Below, piece after piece: positions 49,519 through 61,675 of a stretch of 64,000 bases of DNA. The stretch's first letter is position 1. Every line of letters begins with the position of its first letter. The translations under genes and the position numbers were made by a program. A model generated the notes under the pieces. That model was not told the DNA's origin. It did not search any database and worked only from the letters and a program-made list of their open reading frames with translations. Location of the stretch: NCBI RefSeq assembly GCF_036181745.1, contig NZ_CP108080.1, positions 1,798,001 through 1,862,000 of the forward strand. The letters are read 5' to 3'. Origin of the DNA: Streptomyces sp. NBC_00259 (GTDB taxonomy: Bacteria > Actinomycetota > Actinomycetes > Streptomycetales > Streptomycetaceae).

Positions 49519-52077
49519 GTGATCCGCGAGGACGCCCTGGCCGCGCTGCCCGTACGCACCGCCCTGCCCGCGCTGGAGCGGGCGCTGGACGAGCACGGGT
49601 CTGCCGTGCTGTGCGCGCCGCCCGGCACCGGCAAGACGACGCTCGTGCCGCTGGCGCTGGCCGAGCGGGGCGCCCGGGTGGTCGTCGCCGAGCCGCGGCG
49701 GATCGCGGCGCGGGCGGCGGCGCGGCGGATGGCGTGGCTGCTGGGAGAGAAGGTGGGCGGCCGGGTCGGTTTCACCGTGCGCGGCGAGCGGGTCGTCGGC
49801 CGGGACACCGCGGTCGAGGTGGTCACCACGGGTGTGCTGCTGCAGCGGCTCCAGCGGGACCAGGAACTGGCCGGCGTCGATGTGGTGATCCTCGACGAGT
49901 GCCATGAGCGGCACCTGGACGCGGACACGGTGGCCGCGTTCCTGCTGGATGTACGGGAGACCCTGCGGCCCGGACTGCGGCTGGTGGCGGCGTCGGCGAC
50001 GACGGACGCCGAGGGGTGGGCGCGACTGCTCGGTGACGCGCCGGTCGTCGAGGCCGAGGGCGTCGCGCATCCCGTCGAAGTGGTGTGGGCTCCCCCGGCG
50101 CGGCCGGTGCGGCCACCGCACGGGACGAGGGTGGACCCGGCGCTGCTCTCGCATGTCGCGTCGGTGGTCCGGCGTGCGCTGGGCGAGCGCACCGGGGACG
50201 TGCTGTGCTTCCTGCCGGGGGTCGGGGAGATCGCCCGGGTCGCCGGGCTGCTCGGGGATGTGGACGCCGAGGTGCTCCAGGTGCACGGGCGGGCGCCGGC
50301 GGCGGTGCAGGACGCGGTGCTCTCGCCCGGCCGGGGCCGCAGGGTGGTGCTGGCGACGTCGGTCGCCGAGTCGTCGCTGACCGTTCCGGGGGTGCGTGTC
50401 GTCGTGGACTCGGGCCTCGCGCGGGAACCACGTACCGATCATGCGCGGGGCATCGGCTCGCTCACGACGGTCCGGGCCTCGCAGGCGGCGGCCCGCCAGC
50501 GGGCCGGCCGGGCGGGGCGTGAGGCGCCTGGTGCGGTCTACCGCTGCTGGCCGGAGGCGGAGGACGGCCGGCTCCCCCGTTTCCCCGCGCCGGAGATCCA
50601 GGTCGCGGATCTGACCGCGTTCGCGCTCCAGGCGGCGTGCTGGGGCGACCCGGACGCGTCCGGGCTCGCCCTGCTGGACCCGCCGCCGGGCGGGGCGATG
50701 GCCGCCGCCCGCTCGGTCCTGTCCGCGATCGGCGCGGTCGACGCGTCGGGCCGGGTGACCGGCCGCGGCGTCCGTATGTCCCGCCTCGGCGTCCATCCCC
50801 GTCTCGCGCGGGCCCTGGTGGACGGCGCGCCCGAGGTGGGTGCCCGCCGCGCCGCCGAGGTCGTGGCCCTGCTGAGCGAGGAGCCGCCGCGCGAGTACGG
50901 CGACGACCTGGCGGCGGCCTGGCGCACGGCGCGCCGCGGGGGTGACGCGTACGGCGCGCGGTGGCGTACGGAGGCGGGGCGGCTGGCGCGGTCGGCCGAG
51001 GCGGGGGGCTCCGCCCCTGGTTCCCCGGCAGGCGCCACGGGTCGGGACTCCTCGGTGTCCGGGGCGCGCGGCGCACGGGCGGAACGCGGGGCGGGGCCGG
51101 CGGAGGGCCACCTCTCCGATGACACGGTCGCCGGTTTCGTCGCCGCGCTCGCCTTCCCGGAGCGGGTCGCGCGGGCGCGGGGCGAGGCGGCGTATCTGAT
51201 GGCCTCCGGGACCGGTGCGGAGCTGGGCGAGCGCTCGCGGCTGCGGAGCGCGCCATGGCTGGCGGTGGCCGTGGCGGACCGGCAGGCGCAGGCCGCGTCC
51301 GCACGGGTGCGGCTCGCCGCCGTCGTGGACGAGGACACCGCGCGTACCGCCGCGGCGCATCTGCTGAGCAGGGGCGAGGAAGTGCACTGGGAGGACGGTG
51401 ACGTCGTCGCCCGGCACGTGGAGCGGCTCGGCGCGGTGGAGCTGTCCGTGCGTCCGCTGAAGGAGCCGGGGCCCGGTCTCGTCAGGGACGCGCTGCTGGA
51501 GGGGCTCGGTCGTGAAGGGCTCGGGCTGCTCGCCTGGTCACGGGACGCCGGGGCGCTGCGGCAGCGGCTCGGCTTTCTGCACCGGGCGCTGGGCGCGCCC
51601 TGGCCCGATGTGTCGGACGCGGCCCTGCTGGAGCGCGCCGGGGACTGGCTGGAGCCGGAGCTGTCCCGGGCCCGGCGCCGGGCCGATCTCGCCCGGGTCG
51701 ACGCCGGACAGTCGCTCCGACGGCTGCTGCCCTGGGCCACCGGTGAGGCGGTGCGCCTCGACGAGCTCGCCCCGGAGCGGATCGAGGTGCCCAGCGGGTC
51801 CCGGATCCGGGTCGACTACTCCGCCGAGCAGCCGGTGCTGGCGGTGAAGCTCCAGGAGTTGTTCGGGCTGCACGAGACGCCGCGCGTCGCCGGGGTTCCC
51901 GTACTCGTCCATCTGCTCTCCCCCGCCGGGCGGCCGGCGGCCGTCACCGCCGATCTGGCCTCGTTCTGGCGCGACGGTTACCGGGCCGTGCGCGCGGAGT
52001 TGCGCGGCCGCTATCCGAGGCACCCCTGGCCCGAGGACCCGACGACGGCCACGCCGACGCGAGGTGTGAAGCGCTGA
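49519..52077 (+). CDS. hrpB: ATP-dependent helicase HrpB
   Basis: HrpB is a DEAH-type RNA/DNA helicase of unknown exact role. The 852-aa protein starts at GTG 49519. It has Walker A APPGTGKTTLVPLALA near residue 35, EPRRIAARAAARRMAWLLGE, motif II DECHERHLDADT, SATTDAEGW (motif III) and QRAGRAGREAPGAVYRCW (motif VI). The C-terminal HrpB-specific region ends in HPWPEDP. Residues about 495-535 are a Gly/Ser/Ala/Arg linker (GSPAGATGRDSSVSGARGAR) inserted after the helicase core, probably a flexible insertion. It follows the methyltransferase gene by 4 bp. Confidence 0.93.
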   Translation: MIREDALAALPVRTALPALERALDEHGSAVLCAPPGTGKTTLVPLALAERGARVVVAEPRRIAARAAARRMAWLLGEKVGGRVGFTVRGERVVGRDTAVEVVTTGVLLQRLQRDQELAGVDVVILDECHERHLDADTVAAFLLDVRETLRPGLRLVAASATTDAEGWARLLGDAPVVEAEGVAHPVEVVWAPPARPVRPPHGTRVDPALLSHVASVVRRALGERTGDVLCFLPGVGEIARVAGLLGDVDAEVLQVHGRAPAAVQDAVLSPGRGRRVVLATSVAESSLTVPGVRVVVDSGLAREPRTDHARGIGSLTTVRASQAAARQRAGRAGREAPGAVYRCWPEAEDGRLPRFPAPEIQVADLTAFALQAACWGDPDASGLALLDPPPGGAMAAARSVLSAIGAVDASGRVTGRGVRMSRLGVHPRLARALVDGAPEVGARRAAEVVALLSEEPPREYGDDLAAAWRTARRGGDAYGARWRTEAGRLARSAEAGGSAPGSPAGATGRDSSVSGARGARAERGAGPAEGHLSDDTVAGFVAALAFPERVARARGEAAYLMASGTGAELGERSRLRSAPWLAVAVADRQAQAASARVRLAAVVDEDTARTAAAHLLSRGEEVHWEDGDVVARHVERLGAVELSVRPLKEPGPGLVRDALLEGLGREGLGLLAWSRDAGALRQRLGFLHRALGAPWPDVSDAALLERAGDWLEPELSRARRRADLARVDAGQSLRRLLPWATGEAVRLDELAPERIEVPSGSRIRVDYSAEQPVLAVKLQELFGLHETPRVAGVPVLVHLLSPAGRPAAVTADLASFWRDGYRAVRAELRGRYPRHPWPEDPTTATPTRGVKR

Positions 52078-52107
52078 CGTGGCCGGTGCCCGGGGCGGGC
52101 ACCGTGG

Positions 52108-53100
52108 TCAGACCCCGACGGGCTCGGGGCGCCGCTCCGCGACGGGGTCGTCGTCGGGCCGGCGCGAGCGGGCTTCCAGATAGAGGGAGAGAGCGAGCAG
52201 TGCGGCGCCGAGGGTCAGGAATCCCCATGGCAGATACGAGGTGAGCAGGAGCACCAGCGTGCGGTTCGACGACACCAGGCCGACGGTGTAGTCGACGTAG
52301 TCCTCGCGCATCTTGACGTGCCCGGAGAACGCGGTGACCTTCTCACGGCCGCCGAGCAGTGAACCGCCGCGCAGTTCCTCGGTGTGGATCTCCTCGCCGT
52401 TGACGGGCGCACCGGTGACCGGTTCGACCCAGAACATGCGCTTGGTGGTGTACCAGCGGGTCGTGCCGGTCTGCTTCTCCAGCGTCGTGGCGTCGATGCC
52501 GGGCATCGGCAGCTTCTTCGGGTACGGCACCTTGGTCCACGGGATCGTCTGCTCGAAGTAGTAGACCTCCATGCCCCGGAAGTCCCGCGTCCCCTTGTAG
52601 TGGATGGGGGCGGAGGTACGGGTCTGGGCGTCGAAGTACTCGTAGTCCCGCTTCTCGGTCAGGAAGGGCCACTTGAACTCGATGCCCTCACGCCGTACCG
52701 CGTCGCCGTCGACCATCTCGCCGGTCGCGTGCACGGGGTCCTGGGTGTGGGCGTCGAAGATGTAGCGCTCGGGGATCTGGGAGACCATCTGGCCGTCGGG
52801 GCCCTGGACGTAGGAGAGCGAGTCCCAGACGACGACGTCACGGCCCGCGTCGCGCTCGATCTTCGCCGACTCCTCGACGTTGCCCTTGAGGGTCTGCACG
52901 ATGGTGACCTTCTCGACCTGCTTCGCCTGCATCGTGTCGTACTGCAGCAGCGTCGCGGGCTTCGCCTCGAGCACCATCTCCTGGTACTGGCTCGGCGGGA
53001 TCTTCGCCAGCCGGGGGAAGGCGTACCAGCGCATCACCGGCGCGAGGGCGGCGAAGAAGACGGCGAAGGACAGGAGGACGAGGCTGGCTTTGCGGCGCAT
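52108..53100 (-). CDS. DUF3068-family membrane protein
   Basis: The 330-aa protein has an N-terminal helix (ASLVLLSFAVFFAALAPVM) and a C-terminal helix (SYLPWGFLTLGAALLALSLYL). They bracket a large extracytoplasmic beta domain with EIDRD-like and MVDGDAVRREGIEFKWPFLT motifs. Repeated Lys/Tyr/Trp strands (FDAQTRTSAPIHYKGTRDFR, TTRWYTTKRMFWVEPVTGAP) are typical of DUF3068. The family is actinobacterial and its function is not established; some relatives are suggested to be porins. It lies 17 bp downstream of a 45-aa gene, so the two are probably co-transcribed. Confidence 0.9.
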   Translation of the reverse strand: MRRKASLVLLSFAVFFAALAPVMRWYAFPRLAKIPPSQYQEMVLEAKPATLLQYDTMQAKQVEKVTIVQTLKGNVEESAKIERDAGRDVVVWDSLSYVQGPDGQMVSQIPERYIFDAHTQDPVHATGEMVDGDAVRREGIEFKWPFLTEKRDYEYFDAQTRTSAPIHYKGTRDFRGMEVYYFEQTIPWTKVPYPKKLPMPGIDATTLEKQTGTTRWYTTKRMFWVEPVTGAPVNGEEIHTEELRGGSLLGGREKVTAFSGHVKMREDYVDYTVGLVSSNRTLVLLLTSYLPWGFLTLGAALLALSLYLEARSRRPDDDPVAERRPEPVGV

Positions 53101-53117
53101 GGCGGCTGGTCCTCCCG

Positions 53118-53255
53118 CTACTTCTTGGGACCGGGGACGGTGGTGTACAGCGGCTTGGGCGAGGTCTCCCCGGGCGGTACGTCGAGCACCGAGACGAGCA
53201 GCACGACGAGGAGCACAGGGGCCAGCCCGATGGCGGCGGCGACGAGGGCGCGCAT
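53118..53255 (-). CDS. 45-aa small membrane protein, SPW_0924 family
   Basis: From ATG 53255 the protein reads MRALVAAAIGLAPVLLVVLL and ends in PKPLYTTVPGPKK. It has a single hydrophobic helix and a short Pro-rich tail PPGETSPKPL, which matches the small Streptomyces SPW_0924 family as I recall it. The frame is open further upstream, but those residues (MSGSKSGVMPGSEPG...) come from a repetitive stretch and look non-coding. It is the upstream partner of the DUF3068 gene. Confidence 0.75.
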   Translation of the reverse strand: MRALVAAAIGLAPVLLVVLLVSVLDVPPGETSPKPLYTTVPGPKK

Positions 53256-53468
53256 GGTCGGCCTCCCGGGTGCGCGGATCTGATACGGCGTCAGGACGGC
53301 AGGGCGGAGGCACCGTAGCAACGCGGCCGCGAGATGAGAACAGCTCGCACCGCACACGACGTCGCTCACGACGCCGCTCACGCTGCGGGGCATGGCACCG
53401 GGCACGGCGGCGGACATGGCGCCGGGCTCGGAGCCGGGCATGACGCCGGACTTCGAGCCGGACATGAC

Positions 53469-53503
53469 GCCGCCCCTCCACCGGGCAGAGGTGAAGGGGC
53501 GGC
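53469..53503 (-). terminator. Terminator downstream of the transglycosylase gene
   Basis: A 14-bp stem GCCGCCCCTCCACC / GGTGAAGGGGCGGC with one mismatch and a 7-nt loop, 32 bp after the stop of the leftward gene. Confidence 0.7.
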
Positions 53504-53534
53504 ACGCCGTGCGTGGTGCGTGTGCGCTACCGAC

Positions 53535-55238
53535 TCAGGTGGCCGGACTCGGGGTCGGGGTCGGCGTCGGGGCCGGTGCGACCTTCAGTTCGACGGTCAG
53601 CGTCGCGCCGCCCTCGGTCGTCAGTCGCAGCAGGAACGTGCCGGTGTACTCGTCGGAGAAGATCTTCGGCAGGACGAGCACACCGTCGGCGTCGGTCTTC
53701 AGCTCCGTCAGGGTACGGACCGCCTTGCCGTCCGCGTCCTTGAAGTACGGGCCCTTGGTGTTCTCGGCCGGGTCGTCGGCCGCGGTGATCATCGTGGCGG
53801 TGACCGCCACCCCGGCCGCCACCGCGCCCTTGAACGTGGCCTTGACCTCGACCGGGTCGGCGAACTCGCCGCCGGGCGCCGCCGTCAGCTCCTTGTCCCC
53901 GGTCCGCGCGAGCGCGTCGGCCTGGCGCGGGCTCACGGTGGCGACGTAGTCGATGCGGGGCAGGGGGCGTCCGGCGACGGTGACGCGGAGGGTGAAGTCG
54001 CCGGTCTTCTCGCCCGCCGTCAGCGCCGGGGCGACGGCGATGCCGCCGGTGCCGGTACGGACGACCACGGCGGTGCGGTTGCCGGAGAACCGGGCACCGG
54101 TGTCACCGACGATCTCGAAGACGAGGTCGGCCCCGACGACGGACTGGCCCGAACGGTTCTTGGCACGGACCTTCGGCAGCTCCGTGAACTCGCCGCCGGC
54201 GGTGGCGGTGGGGTGTCCGGTGCCCGCGTTCTCGATCCCGAAGACCGTCGCGGTGGGCGGCGGGGTCGGCGTGGGGGTCGGCGTGCCGGGCTGGGAGGGC
54301 TGCGGGGGCTGCGGGGTGGGGCTGGGCGAACCGCCGGGGTTCGACGGGGAGGGCGAGGGGCCGGGCGTGCCGCCCGGGGTGGGCGGGGCGGTCGGCGTGG
54401 GGCTCGCGCCGGTGCCGCGGTCGCTGCGGTCGGTCGGCAGTACGCCCGTACCGTCCGGGACCTGGTGCGTGCCCTTCTTGTAGTACTCGAACCACGTCAT
54501 GACCGTCCGCAGGTACTCCCGCGAATGGTTGTAGCTCAGGATCGCCCGGTCCAGGTCGGCCTGGACCGACAGGTCACGGCCGCCCGCGCACAGGTACTTT
54601 CCGGCGGCGAGGGCGGCGTCGTAGATGTTGTTCGGGTCCTTGCTGCCGTCGCTGTTGGCGTCCTGGCCCCAGGTGGCCCACGTCGACGGGATGAACTGCA
54701 TCGGGCCGACGGCACGGTCATGGGTGCGGTCGCCGTCGTAGGCACCGTTGTCGGTGTCGGAGATGTTGGCGAAACCGACGCCGTTGAGGACCGGGCCGAG
54801 GATCGGGGTGAGCGTGGTGCCGTTGGCGTCGACACGGCCGCCGCGCGCCTGGCCGGATTCGACCTTGCCGATCGCGGCGAGCAGTTGCCAGGGGAGGCGG
54901 CAGGCGGGGTCGCTGCTCGCGAGGGTCTGCTCCGCCTGCTTGTACGCGGCGAGCACCGTGGCCGGAATGCCCGCTTCCGCCGGACCCGCCACGGGGAGAG
55001 CGGGAGCAGCACCCGGCTTGTTCGGACTGTTCAGCGGCGGCAGATCCGTGTAGTACGGGGAGTTGCCGGTGGCCGAGGACTCCGGTGGCGCGGTCGATTC
55101 GGACGTCGGGTTGTCACTGTCGTTGCCGACGGATGTGACCCCCGGGGCCTGCGACGCGGAGAGCGCGGCCACCGCGGCCGCTGCCACCGCCGTCGTGGCG
55201 GCCCCCCTGCGCAGTCGGCGGCCGAATTGCGCTGCCAT
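53535..55238 (-). CDS. Secreted lytic transglycosylase with two Ig-like C-terminal domains
   Basis: The 567-aa protein is exported, with an RR-containing signal peptide of about 30 residues. A Ser/Pro linker precedes the SLT domain (residues about 85-245), which has AAIGKVESGQARGG (catalytic Glu near 124) and AVGPMQFIPSTWATWG. It cuts the glycan strand of peptidoglycan. Next comes a Pro/Thr/Ser linker (about 265-325), then two similar beta-sandwich repeats, each starting TA.GGEF.....V.A, probably Ig-like domains for wall binding. No c-di-AMP riboswitch is visible in the short upstream region, unlike some other Streptomyces wall-hydrolase genes. Confidence 0.92.
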   Translation of the reverse strand: MAAQFGRRLRRGAATTAVAAAAVAALSASQAPGVTSVGNDSDNPTSESTAPPESSATGNSPYYTDLPPLNSPNKPGAAPALPVAGPAEAGIPATVLAAYKQAEQTLASSDPACRLPWQLLAAIGKVESGQARGGRVDANGTTLTPILGPVLNGVGFANISDTDNGAYDGDRTHDRAVGPMQFIPSTWATWGQDANSDGSKDPNNIYDAALAAGKYLCAGGRDLSVQADLDRAILSYNHSREYLRTVMTWFEYYKKGTHQVPDGTGVLPTDRSDRGTGASPTPTAPPTPGGTPGPSPSPSNPGGSPSPTPQPPQPSQPGTPTPTPTPPPTATVFGIENAGTGHPTATAGGEFTELPKVRAKNRSGQSVVGADLVFEIVGDTGARFSGNRTAVVVRTGTGGIAVAPALTAGEKTGDFTLRVTVAGRPLPRIDYVATVSPRQADALARTGDKELTAAPGGEFADPVEVKATFKGAVAAGVAVTATMITAADDPAENTKGPYFKDADGKAVRTLTELKTDADGVLVLPKIFSDEYTGTFLLRLTTEGGATLTVELKVAPAPTPTPTPSPAT

Positions 55239-55459
55239 ACGTCTGTTCCCTCCCCGTCGGCGACTGTTCGCGCTCCCCGCGCAATGTCCCGGGTGACACT
55301 ACGGCAACTCGCGGCGCCGTAACACAGGTCCCCCGGCCGCTCTTGCCGCTGTTCACCTCCCGGCCGTCCGCGGTATGCGGAACCGCGCGTTCGTATGGCG
55401 GACGGTCAGCTTCCCGCATACTGGTCCGCATTGTTCGCAGATGGTCCTACGGGGGCGCC

Positions 55460-56299
55460 ATGCCATTCACACTCAGCCATGCCGCGGCGGTTCTGCCCGG
55501 GATCCGGAGGAACGGCACGGCGCGAGGCCCGCTGTTCGCCTCGGCGCTCGTCGCGGGTTCCTTCGCGCCCGATATGACGTACTTCGCGGCCAGCGTGCGT
55601 CCTGAGGCGATGGAGTTGGGGGGCATGACCCACGGGCCGCTGGGTGTGCTGACCGTCGATGCCGCCATCACCGCGGTGCTGGTGGGGCTCTGGCTGATGG
55701 TGCGTGAGCCACTGCTGGCGCTGCTGCCGCGCGGTCGGCAGGGGCAGGTGCACGCCGTGCTGCGGGGCCGCCCCTGGGGCGACCGGCCGCCGTTGGTGGC
55801 GGTGCTGTGGCTCTACGTCTCGGCGGTGATCGGGGCGACGACGCACATCGTGTGGGACTCGTTCACCCACTTCGACCGCTGGGGCACACGGACCCTGCCC
55901 GTGCTGGCCGAATCCGTCGCCGGATTCCCCCTCTACACGTACACGCAGTACGGCAGTTCGGCACTGGCGCTGATCGCTCTCGTCTGGTTCACCACCTCGG
56001 CGCTGCGGGCGGTGCCGTCGACGACGCCGGCGCCGCCGTCCGTGCCGCGGATCGGCCGGCGCGGCCGGCAGGCGGCCGCCGCACTGCTGGCGTTCTGTGT
56101 CCTCGCCGGGACCGCGCACCGCTGCGTGCGCTGGTACTTGTACTGGGGCCGGATCGACACCCCGCTCGACATCGTCCCGACCGCCTGCTTCGGCGCGGGC
56201 GCGGGCCTCGCGGCGGGTGTGGTGCTCTACGCGGCGGCCGTCCGTCTGAGGATGCGCACGGACAGCACCACCACGGACCGGGTCGACCAGCCGGCCTGA
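55460..56299 (+). CDS. DUF4184-family membrane protein
   Basis: The 279-aa integral membrane protein starts MPFTLSHAAAVLPGIRRNG, the canonical DUF4184 start, and has about six helices. Conserved polar residues include GSFAPDMTYFA near residue 33 (the PD motif), the THGPLG segment, and ATTHIVWDSFTHFDRWG in the middle. The clustered His/Asp positions resemble the YdjM/metal-dependent hydrolase-like membrane family, so a metal-dependent activity is possible but unproven. It is divergent from the transglycosylase gene. Confidence 0.88.
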   Translation: MPFTLSHAAAVLPGIRRNGTARGPLFASALVAGSFAPDMTYFAASVRPEAMELGGMTHGPLGVLTVDAAITAVLVGLWLMVREPLLALLPRGRQGQVHAVLRGRPWGDRPPLVAVLWLYVSAVIGATTHIVWDSFTHFDRWGTRTLPVLAESVAGFPLYTYTQYGSSALALIALVWFTTSALRAVPSTTPAPPSVPRIGRRGRQAAAALLAFCVLAGTAHRCVRWYLYWGRIDTPLDIVPTACFGAGAGLAAGVVLYAAAVRLRMRTDSTTTDRVDQPA

Positions 56300-56470
56300 C
56301 GAAGCGGACCGGCGTACGGGGCCGGCGATGCACGAGGTGGCGTACGAGAAGCGCGGCTTACGGGCGGCGGCGTACGGGCGGCCGACGCGGCTCACGGGGT
56401 GGCGGCGGTAGAGGGACAGGCCACTGTCGGCCCGCCCCGTACCGCCGCCTCCGCCGGAGGCGTCAGGCGC

Positions 56471-59209
56471 TCAGTGCGCCGCCGACTCCCAGTCCTCGCC
56501 CACGCCCACGGAGACATCCAGCGGCGCCCGCAGCTGCGCCGCGGCCGACATCTGCGCGCGGACGATCGCCTCGACCCGCTCGCGTTCGCCCGGGGCGACC
56601 TCCAGCACGATTTCGTCGTGGACCTGGAGCAGCATCCGGGAGGAGAGCCCGGCCTCGCGCAGCGCGCTGTCGACGCGGAGCATCGCGACCTTGACGATGT
56701 CCGCCGCCGTGCCCTGGATCGGCGCGTTCAGCGCCATGCGCTCGGCCGCCTCACGGCGCTGCCTGTTGTCGCTGTTGAGGTCGGGCAGATAGCGGCGGCG
56801 GCCCAGCATCGTCGCCGTGTAACCCGTGGCCCGCGCCTCGTCCACCACACGCCGCAGATAGTCGCGCACCCCGCCGAACCGCTCGAAGTACGTGTCCATC
56901 AGCGCCCGCGCCTCGGCCGCTTCGATGCTCAGCTGCTGGCTGAGCCCGAACGCCGACAGACCGTAGGCCAGTCCGTACGACATGGCCTTGATCTTGCGGC
57001 GCATCTCGGCGTCGACCGCGGACCGCTCGACGCCGAAGACCTGGGAGGCCACGGTCGTGTGCAGGTCCTCGCCGGAGGTGAACGCCTCGAGCAGGCCCTC
57101 GTCCTCGGAGAGGTGGGCCATCACGCGCAGCTCGATCTGGCTGTAGTCGGCCGTCATCAGCGACTCGAAGCCTTCACCGACGACGAATCCGCGGCGGATG
57201 GCGCGGCCCTCGTCCGTACGCACCGGCACGTTCTGCAGGTTGGGGTCGGTGGACGACAGGCGTCCCGTGGCCGCGACCGTCTGGCTGAAGGTGGTGTGGA
57301 TCCGGCCGTCCGCCGCGATGGTCTTGATCAGGCCCTCGACCGTGGAGCGCAGCCGCGCCTGCTCACGGTGGCGCAGCATGATCACCGGCAGCTCGTGCTC
57401 GGTCTGGGCGGCGAGCCAGGCCAGCGCGTCCGCGTCCGTCGTGTAACCGGTCTTGGTCTTCTTCGTCTTGGGGAGGTTCAGCTCGCCGAAGAAGACTTCC
57501 TGGAGCTGTTTGGGCGAGCCGAGGTTGAACTCGTGGCCCACCGAGGCGTGCGCCTCCTTCACCGCTTGCTGGACCGCGCCGGCGAACTGCTGCTCCATCG
57601 CCTCCAGATGGGCGCGGTCGGCGGAGATGCCGTGCCGCTCCATCCGGGCCAGCAGCAAGGACGTCGGCAGCTCCACGTCGTGCAGGAGCTCGGCGGCGCC
57701 GACCTCCTCGAGGCGGGTACGGAACGCCTCGCCGAGGTCGAGGACGGCGCGGGCCTGGGCCATCAGGGCGTCGGCCTCCGCCTGCTCCTCCTCGCTGCCG
57801 AAGGCCAGCTGCCCGTCGGCGGCGGCCGGGGCCAGCTCACGGTGGAGGTACTCGACGGACAGGGCGTCCAGAGCGAAGGACCGGCGGCCGGGCTTGACGA
57901 GATAGGCGGCGAGGGCGGTGTCCATCGTGATGCCCTGGATGTCCCAGCCGTGCTCGGGGAAGACCCGCAGCGCCTCCTTGGCGTTGTGCAGGATCTTCGG
58001 CCGGTCCGGGTCGGAGATCCAGGCGGCGAAGGCCCGCTCGTCGGCCTCGTCGAGCTGGGTCGTGTCGAACCAGGCGGCCTGGCCTCCCTCCTGGCCTTCG
58101 GCGGAGGAGGTGCCGGCGGCGAGCGCGATCTCGCTGACGTTGCCGACGCCGAGGGCCCAGGACGCGACGGTGGCGACACCGAGCGGCTGCCCGCCGTGCC
58201 GCTCCAGCCAGGGGGCCAGCTCGCCGGCGCCGAGCACGCTGCCGTCCAGCTCGACCCCGGCGGCCGGGGCGGGGGCCTCTTCCTCCGCGGCGCCCGGGTC
58301 GACCGCCAGGAGCCGCTCGCGCAGGCTCGGGTTGCGGATCTCCAGGACCTCCAGGAAGCCCTTCAGCGCGCTCCTGTCGTACGGAGCGCGCGCCAGGTCG
58401 GCGACGGACCGGGGCAGCTCCACGTCACGCACCAGCTCCGTCAGGTGACGGTTGAGCTTGACGGCCTCCAGATGGTCGCGCAGGGACTGCCCGACCTTGC
58501 CCTTGACCTCGTCCGCACGCTCCACCAGCTCCGCGAACGAACCGAACTGGGTGATCCACTTCGTGGCCGTCTTCTCGCCGACGCCGGGGATGCCCGGCAG
58601 ATTGTCGGACGGGTCACCGCGCAGGGCCGCGAAGTCGGGGTACTGCGAGGGGGTCAGTCCGTACTTCTCCTGGACCTTCTCCGGGGTGAAGCGGGTCAGC
58701 TCGGAGACGCCCTTGGTCGGGTAGAGCACGGTCACGTGGTCGGAGACCAGCTGGAAGGAGTCCCGGTCGCCGGTGACGATCAGCACCTCGAACCCGGCGG
58801 CCTCGGCCTGGGTGGCGAGGGTGGCGATGATGTCGTCGGCCTCGAAGCCGTCCACGGCGAACCGCACCGCGTTCATCGTGTCGAGCAGCTCGCCGATCAG
58901 CTCGACCTGGCCCTTGAACTCGTCCGGCGTCGAGGAACGGTTCGCCTTGTACTCGGGGAAGTCCGCTGAGCGCCAGGTCTTGCGGGACACGTCGAAGGCC
59001 ACGGCGAAATGCGTGGGCGCCTCGTCGCGCAGCGTGTTCGCCAGCATCGACGCGAAGCCGTAGATGGCGTTGGTCGTCTGGCCGCTCGCGGTCGTGAAGT
59101 TCTCCGCGGGCAGCGCGAAGAACGCCCGGTACGCCAGGGAATGCCCGTCCATGAGGAGCAGGCGCGGACGGATGTCGTCTGGGGTCTTCTTCGATGCTGT
59201 CTCGGCCAC
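56471..59209 (-). CDS. polA: DNA polymerase I
   Basis: PolA fills gaps after excision repair and removes Okazaki primers. From GTG 59209 (AGGA 8 nt upstream) it is 912 aa. The 5'-3' nuclease domain shows LLLMDGHSLAYRAFFALP and DGFEADDIIATLATQAE. The middle 3'-5' exonuclease fold lacks the metal-binding carboxylates: the Exo II position reads ILHNAKEALRVF. The polymerase domain has DYSQIELRVMAHLSEDEGLL (motif A), RRKIKAMSYGLAYGLS (motif B) and LLQVHDEIVLEV (motif C). So proofreading is probably absent, as in mycobacterial and Taq enzymes. Longer frames upstream add a non-conserved segment. Confidence 0.96.
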   Translation of the reverse strand: MAETASKKTPDDIRPRLLLMDGHSLAYRAFFALPAENFTTASGQTTNAIYGFASMLANTLRDEAPTHFAVAFDVSRKTWRSADFPEYKANRSSTPDEFKGQVELIGELLDTMNAVRFAVDGFEADDIIATLATQAEAAGFEVLIVTGDRDSFQLVSDHVTVLYPTKGVSELTRFTPEKVQEKYGLTPSQYPDFAALRGDPSDNLPGIPGVGEKTATKWITQFGSFAELVERADEVKGKVGQSLRDHLEAVKLNRHLTELVRDVELPRSVADLARAPYDRSALKGFLEVLEIRNPSLRERLLAVDPGAAEEEAPAPAAGVELDGSVLGAGELAPWLERHGGQPLGVATVASWALGVGNVSEIALAAGTSSAEGQEGGQAAWFDTTQLDEADERAFAAWISDPDRPKILHNAKEALRVFPEHGWDIQGITMDTALAAYLVKPGRRSFALDALSVEYLHRELAPAAADGQLAFGSEEEQAEADALMAQARAVLDLGEAFRTRLEEVGAAELLHDVELPTSLLLARMERHGISADRAHLEAMEQQFAGAVQQAVKEAHASVGHEFNLGSPKQLQEVFFGELNLPKTKKTKTGYTTDADALAWLAAQTEHELPVIMLRHREQARLRSTVEGLIKTIAADGRIHTTFSQTVAATGRLSSTDPNLQNVPVRTDEGRAIRRGFVVGEGFESLMTADYSQIELRVMAHLSEDEGLLEAFTSGEDLHTTVASQVFGVERSAVDAEMRRKIKAMSYGLAYGLSAFGLSQQLSIEAAEARALMDTYFERFGGVRDYLRRVVDEARATGYTATMLGRRRYLPDLNSDNRQRREAAERMALNAPIQGTAADIVKVAMLRVDSALREAGLSSRMLLQVHDEIVLEVAPGERERVEAIVRAQMSAAAQLRAPLDVSVGVGEDWESAAH

Positions 59210-59333
59210 GAACACGATCCTGCCACGGACCACTGACAAAGCCGCCCACGGCCATCGACGGGGTCCGCTGTCGGCGACGCGTGACAGGATCGACGCCGAC
59301 GAACGACCGATCCCGCGCTCGAAGGGGAGCACG

Positions 59334-61613
<2,280 letters not shown>

Positions 61614-61675
61614 GCGTTTGCTCAGGCAGAGGTAGATCCTGGACACCGCAGACGCATGACGATCGGAGCCAGCAC

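Noticed and set aside
53256..53465. N-terminal extension of the 45-aa SPW_0924-type protein through a repetitive upstream region.
   Set aside because: The added residues derive from GCCGGGC/ATGACGCCG repeats and carry no family similarity; ATG 53255 gives the expected small protein.
55239..55459. Searched for a c-di-AMP (ydaO-type) riboswitch before the lytic transglycosylase gene.
   Set aside because: The upstream gap is short, shared with a divergent gene, and lacks the conserved aptamer blocks.
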